The notes under the pieces: model-generated | Databases searched by the model: none | What the model saw: the letters and a program-made list of their open reading frames with translations, nothing else | Told to the model about the DNA's origin: nothing | Made by a program: the position numbers and the translations under genes | In this document: in pieces, positions 6,333-8,398 of the stretch | How positions within the stretch are numbered: the first letter of the stretch is position 1 | Layout of the letters: each line of letters opens with the position of its first letter | DNA from: Planctomycetota bacterium | Lineage (GTDB): Bacteria > Planctomycetota > Phycisphaerae > Sedimentisphaerales > Anaerohalosphaeraceae | Length of the DNA stretch: 8,398 nucleotides | Reading direction: 5' to 3' | Assembly: GCA_003644175.1 (NCBI GenBank) | Contig: QNBS01000086.1 | Coordinates: forward strand, 1 to 8,398

Positions 6333-6456
6333 TATATATATGTACGGAAAGCGATTTCCATGCCCAAATTTGCAGAATCCGGGAAATCTATGCGAAAAAA
6401 CAATACTTGTGCCGGCGAAAATTAGCTTGACAAATGCGCTGCGTTTTACTATTTAG
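6333..6456. repeat. Long direct repeat, right copy (flanks the R-M genes)
   Basis: Second copy of the repeat at 4301-4423. The core 6363-6434 is identical to the left copy. The segment 6440-6456 is again identical, after a 5-base patch with four differences that lies between the -35 and -10 boxes. The outer left edge (6333-6362) has diverged; there the leftward promoter of the other copy is degraded, with TGGAAA in place of TTGAAA and an altered spacer. This copy stands directly upstream of the rpmF leader. Confidence 0.95.
6427..6455 (+). promoter_or_regulatory. Promoter of the rpmF-plsX-fabH operon
   Basis: TTGACA (6427-6432), 17 nt, TATTTA (6450-6455), the same boxes as in the left repeat. 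A start near 6462 would give a leader of about 170 nt containing the structured region and terminator described below. The spacer differs between the two copies while the boxes do not, which argues that the boxes are under selection. The -10 box is a weak match, so confidence is moderate. Confidence 0.5.
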
Positions 6457-6483
6457 ACGCACTTTAAGCATATTTTTCTTTAC

Positions 6484-6610
6484 TCAGGACGCCGGTCCTG
6501 ATAGAAAGTCGCCAAGACAGGCGCCGCTAAAATGAGCGGTGCGGGCCGAAATTCGGTTTTTGTCTGACGCCGACACCGCCCGATCTACGATTGGCGGTGT
6601 GGTTTTTTTT
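6484..6610 (+). promoter_or_regulatory. Structured mRNA leader with three-way junction: candidate attenuator of rpmF-plsX-fabH
   Basis: Helices read directly from the sequence, in order, are as follows. A 7-bp hairpin TCAGGAC/GTCCTGA with loop GCCG spans 6484-6501. A closing helix pairs AGACA (6515-6519) with TGTCT (6561-6565). Inside it, an 8-bp hairpin GCGCCGCT/AGCGGTGC (6521-6528 and 6535-6542, one G-U pair) has loop AAAATG. A second inner hairpin centres on CCGA/TCGG (6546-6549 and 6553-6556) and can be lengthened by G-U pairs. An intrinsic terminator follows. GCGGTG (6536-6541), the 3' strand of the 8-bp hairpin, is also complementary to CACCGC (6574-6579) in the 5' arm of the terminator. 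The two folds are therefore mutually exclusive, as in attenuators and riboswitches. I do not recognise a known riboswitch class; the ligand or protein (for example L32 itself) is unknown. Confidence 0.55.
6573..6610 (+). terminator. Intrinsic terminator in the rpmF leader
   Basis: An 8-bp perfect stem ACACCGCC (6573-6580) / GGCGGTGT (6593-6600), with a 12-nt loop, is followed by GG and eight T residues (6603-6610). It ends 21 nt before the rpmF start codon and lies downstream of the operon promoter, so it must be conditionally bypassed, or rpmF would need another promoter; none is visible in between. Confidence 0.8.
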
Positions 6611-6631
6611 AAGAAGTGGAGTTGTTGTATT

Positions 6632-6820
6632 ATGTTACCGGTAAAAAAAACAAGCAAATCGAGGACTCGCACGCGTCGGAGCCACCATCGGTTGTCTGCG
6701 ACGAATTATTCTCTTTGCCGCAAATGCGGCAATGCCAAGCTGCCCCATGCAGCCTGTGATAAGTGCGGTTATCTGAACCCGCAAATCACGCTGGATCTTG
6801 GCAAGGAGGGATCAAGCTAA
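6632..6820 (+). CDS. rpmF: 50S ribosomal protein L32 (bL32)
   Basis: Component of the large ribosomal subunit, 62 residues, a usual length. The start MLPVKKTSKSRTRTRRSHHRL matches the basic bL32 N-terminal signature (VPKRKTSKSR...RR). A four-cysteine zinc ribbon follows (C29, C32, C42, C45, in CRKCG and CDKCG), so this is the zinc-binding form rather than the cysteine-free paralogue some bacteria switch to under zinc limitation. The frame is open upstream to 6539, across the terminator hairpin. The ATG at 6632 is chosen because it gives the family N-terminus and has GGAG 10 nt upstream. It is first in the rpmF-plsX-fabH order known from many bacteria; yceD (DUF177), often found before rpmF, is absent here. 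Confidence 0.95.
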   Translation: MLPVKKTSKSRTRTRRSHHRLSATNYSLCRKCGNAKLPHAACDKCGYLNPQITLDLGKEGSS

Positions 6821-6822
6821 GT

Positions 6823-7836
6823 ATGCGTATAGCCATAGACGCCATGGGCGGCGACCATGCGCCTGATGAAATCATCAAAGGCGTCCTGGAAGCCCGTGAA
6901 CTGCTCGACACGGACGATGAGTTGATTCTGATCGGTATTCAGGATGATATCGAGAGTTGCTTGTCGTCGGTGAACGCGGACACAAATCATATCAGGATCG
7001 TTCATGCACCGGAAGTAATAGGAATGAACGAGGTGCCTGTGGAGTCATTGCGCAAAAAACGCAAGAGTTCAATAGCGATAATGGCGCGGATGGCGGCGCA
7101 CGAAGAAGCCGAAGCGGTTATCTCGGCGGGCAATACCGGTGCATGTGTTGCGGCCTGCCAGCTTCGAATGCGCAATCTCGAGGGTGTTATCCGTCCGGGA
7201 ATCGCGGTGATTCTGCCCACTTTGGGCGGCCCTGTAACAATGTGCGATGTGGGGGCCAATATCGCCTGCAAGCCGATCAACCTTTATCAGTATGCCGTGA
7301 TGTCGAGCGTCTATTCCAGGCAAATGTTAGGGATCGACAGTCCACGTATCGGACTGATGAGCATCGGCGAGGAAGAGGCCAAGGGAAACGATCTGGTCAA
7401 GAAGACGCGGGACCTGCTCAAATCGGATCCGGGCCTCAACTTCATAGGCAATCTGGAAGGACGAGGCATCTTTGACGGAACCTGTGATGTGGCGATCTGT
7501 GAGGGATTCGTTGGAAATGTGGTCCTCAAGCTCACCGAAAGCTTGGTTGGAATGCTTTTCAGTGCGGTTAAACACGAACTGATGGCCAGGAGCACTGAGC
7601 TGGCGCTGCAATTCAAGCCGGTGATGAGTGAGATATACAAGAAATACGATTACCACGAGTACGGCGGCGCCCCCCTTCTGGGCGTCAACGGCACGGCTTT
7701 TATCTGCCACGGAAGCAGCAAGAGCAGAACGATCAAGAATGCAATTGTGGCGTCCAGGAAGTACCACATGAATAAGATTAACAGTCGGATTACCGACTTT
7801 CTGAAGAATTCAGCCATGAGGCCGAATAGTGTCTAA
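6823..7836 (+). CDS. plsX: Phosphate acyltransferase PlsX
   Basis: Peripheral membrane enzyme that converts acyl-ACP and phosphate into acyl-phosphate, the acyl donor for PlsY in the first step of phospholipid synthesis. The 337-residue length is typical. Family motifs are in order: IDAMGGDHAP at the N-terminus (5-14), SAGNTGA (101-107), CDVGAN (141-146), IGEEEAKGN (181-189), CEGFVGN (226-232) and GGAPLLGVNG (281-290) with HGSS after it. The ATG at 6823 lies 2 nt after the rpmF stop; a strong AAGGAGG ends about 13 nt upstream, inside rpmF. Upstream in-frame codons exist (from 6763) but overlap rpmF and precede the conserved start. Its stop overlaps the fabH start by 8 bp, so the three genes are almost certainly one transcript. 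Confidence 0.97.
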   Translation: MRIAIDAMGGDHAPDEIIKGVLEARELLDTDDELILIGIQDDIESCLSSVNADTNHIRIVHAPEVIGMNEVPVESLRKKRKSSIAIMARMAAHEEAEAVISAGNTGACVAACQLRMRNLEGVIRPGIAVILPTLGGPVTMCDVGANIACKPINLYQYAVMSSVYSRQMLGIDSPRIGLMSIGEEEAKGNDLVKKTRDLLKSDPGLNFIGNLEGRGIFDGTCDVAICEGFVGNVVLKLTESLVGMLFSAVKHELMARSTELALQFKPVMSEIYKKYDYHEYGGAPLLGVNGTAFICHGSSKSRTIKNAIVASRKYHMNKINSRITDFLKNSAMRPNSV

Positions 7837-8398
7837 GATAACTGTGCCGCATCCGGGTTCTTACAACGCCGTTATCAGCGGCACAGGTTCGTATGCGCCG
7901 CCGAAGACGCTGTCTAATGAAGATTTTGCGAAAATGGTTGATACGTCCGACGAGTGGATAACCACGCGAACAGGGATCAAGGTTCGACATATCGCAGCCG
8001 ATAACGAGACAACCGCACAGTTGGCGACGGAGGCCGCCGGAAAAGCCCTGACCGACGCCGGGTTGGAGGCGACCGATATTGAGCTTATTATCGTTGCGAC
8101 GATCACACCGGAAATGGTGTTTCCGTCCACGGCATGCTTTGTTCAGGACATGTTGGGCGCCGTCAATGCGTGGGCGTTCGATTTGTCGGCGGCGTGCAGC
8201 GGTTTTGTGTACGGGATTGCGACGGCGAGAGAATTTGTAACGTCGGGCAGGTACAAGAACGCGCTGGTAATCGGCGCCGAGACGCTGAGCAAGATAACCG
8301 ATTACGCCGACCGCGCCAGTTGCGTGCTGTTCGGCGACGGGGCGGGCGCCGTGGTGGTCGAGCGATCTCAGGACGGGCCCCTGGGCATCATATACAGC
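7829..8398 (+). CDS. fabH: Beta-ketoacyl-ACP synthase III (FabH), 5' part; continues beyond the window
   Basis: Condenses acetyl-CoA (or another short acyl-CoA) with malonyl-ACP to start each fatty-acid chain. 190 codons are present, against about 320-335 for the whole protein, and the frame is open to the last base. Translation from the GTG at 7829 gives the thiolase-fold N-terminus. Visible features include DTSDEWITTRTGI (38-50), the active-site cysteine C123 in SAACSGFVYG, and CVLFGDGAGAVVVE (165-178). The His and Asn of the catalytic triad lie past the window. The GTG has GAGG 7 nt upstream and overlaps the plsX stop by 8 bp. About 10-15 residues precede the usual start of the fold (AVISGTGSYAPPK), slightly longer than E. 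coli FabH. Family call firm. Confidence 0.95.
   Translation, partial: MSKITVPHPGSYNAVISGTGSYAPPKTLSNEDFAKMVDTSDEWITTRTGIKVRHIAADNETTAQLATEAAGKALTDAGLEATDIELIIVATITPEMVFPSTACFVQDMLGAVNAWAFDLSAACSGFVYGIATAREFVTSGRYKNALVIGAETLSKITDYADRASCVLFGDGAGAVVVERSQDGPLGIIYS

Larger units (their letters stand above)
4301..6456. mobile_element. Candidate R-M island bounded by direct repeats
   Basis: Two copies of a repeat of about 120 bp enclose only the methyltransferase and endonuclease genes. No transposase, integrase or terminal inverted repeat is visible. Lines counted by hand inside the island run at about 37-45% GC, against 55-58% in the flanking aminotransferase, transporter and plsX lines. The repeats carry the intergenic promoter region that would logically have joined the leftward operon to the rpmF operon before insertion. 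The arrangement fits R-M acquisition with a long target duplication, a pattern described for R-M systems from genome comparisons. The mobile nature is inference; the repeats and gene content are directly visible. Confidence 0.55.

Noticed and set aside
4301..6456. CRISPR or transposon interpretation of the repeats
   Set aside because: There are only two copies, too long and too far apart for CRISPR. No terminal inverted repeats or transposase are present.
6546..6561. CCGA/TCGG hairpin followed by T5 as a second terminator in the rpmF leader
   Set aside because: Only four Watson-Crick pairs with a 3-nt loop; better explained as an arm of the three-way junction.

Overview
This window looks like chromosomal DNA of a PVC-superphylum bacterium, most likely a planctomycete of the Phycisphaerae/Sedimentisphaerales type. 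That placement is an inference. It rests on a gene for the PVC-type 'small basic protein', a neighbouring membrane protein of a kind I associate with Phycisphaerae, moderate GC in the core genes (about 55-58% in 60-base lines counted by hand), and an rpmF-plsX-fabH cluster without yceD in front.

Layout. The left half (153-4204) is a leftward block. In transcription order it holds an uncharacterised single-pass membrane protein with a SPOR-like C-terminal region, the small basic protein, a class I/II PLP aminotransferase (GTG start), and a Na/Pi-cotransporter with a C-terminal PhoU-like domain. The first three genes are closely spaced behind a good sigma70-like promoter at 4300-4328. The transporter has its own promoter, which overlaps the aminotransferase stop codon. 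Bases 1-152 lie downstream of the transporter; I see only weak inverted repeats there and no clear terminator.

The centre (4301-6456) is an AT-richer island. It carries a beta-class DNA methyltransferase and, overlapping it by 4 bp, a 222-residue protein with a PD-(D/E)xK-like active-site pattern that I read as its cognate, unassigned Type II restriction endonuclease. A long direct repeat flanks the island: 72 bp are identical, and the similarity extends over about 120 bp. The repeat is the divergent promoter region that would once have separated the leftward block from the rpmF operon. This is what insertion of a restriction-modification (R-M) cassette with a long target duplication would leave behind. 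The left copy keeps a good leftward promoter, while that promoter has decayed in the right copy. Both copies keep the rightward -35 and -10 region, so the R-M genes may run from a duplicate of the host fatty-acid/ribosomal promoter.

The right part (6457-8398) starts with a highly structured leader. It contains a 7-bp hairpin, a compact three-way junction and a strong intrinsic terminator ending only about 20 nt before rpmF. The 3' strand of one junction helix can pair with the 5' arm of the terminator, which is an attenuator or riboswitch-like layout. It is followed by rpmF (L32), plsX and the first 190 codons of fabH, which runs off the window. Together these genes link ribosome assembly to membrane lipid synthesis. 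The two points most worth a second look are the repeat-bounded R-M cassette with its unassigned endonuclease, and the rpmF leader attenuator.
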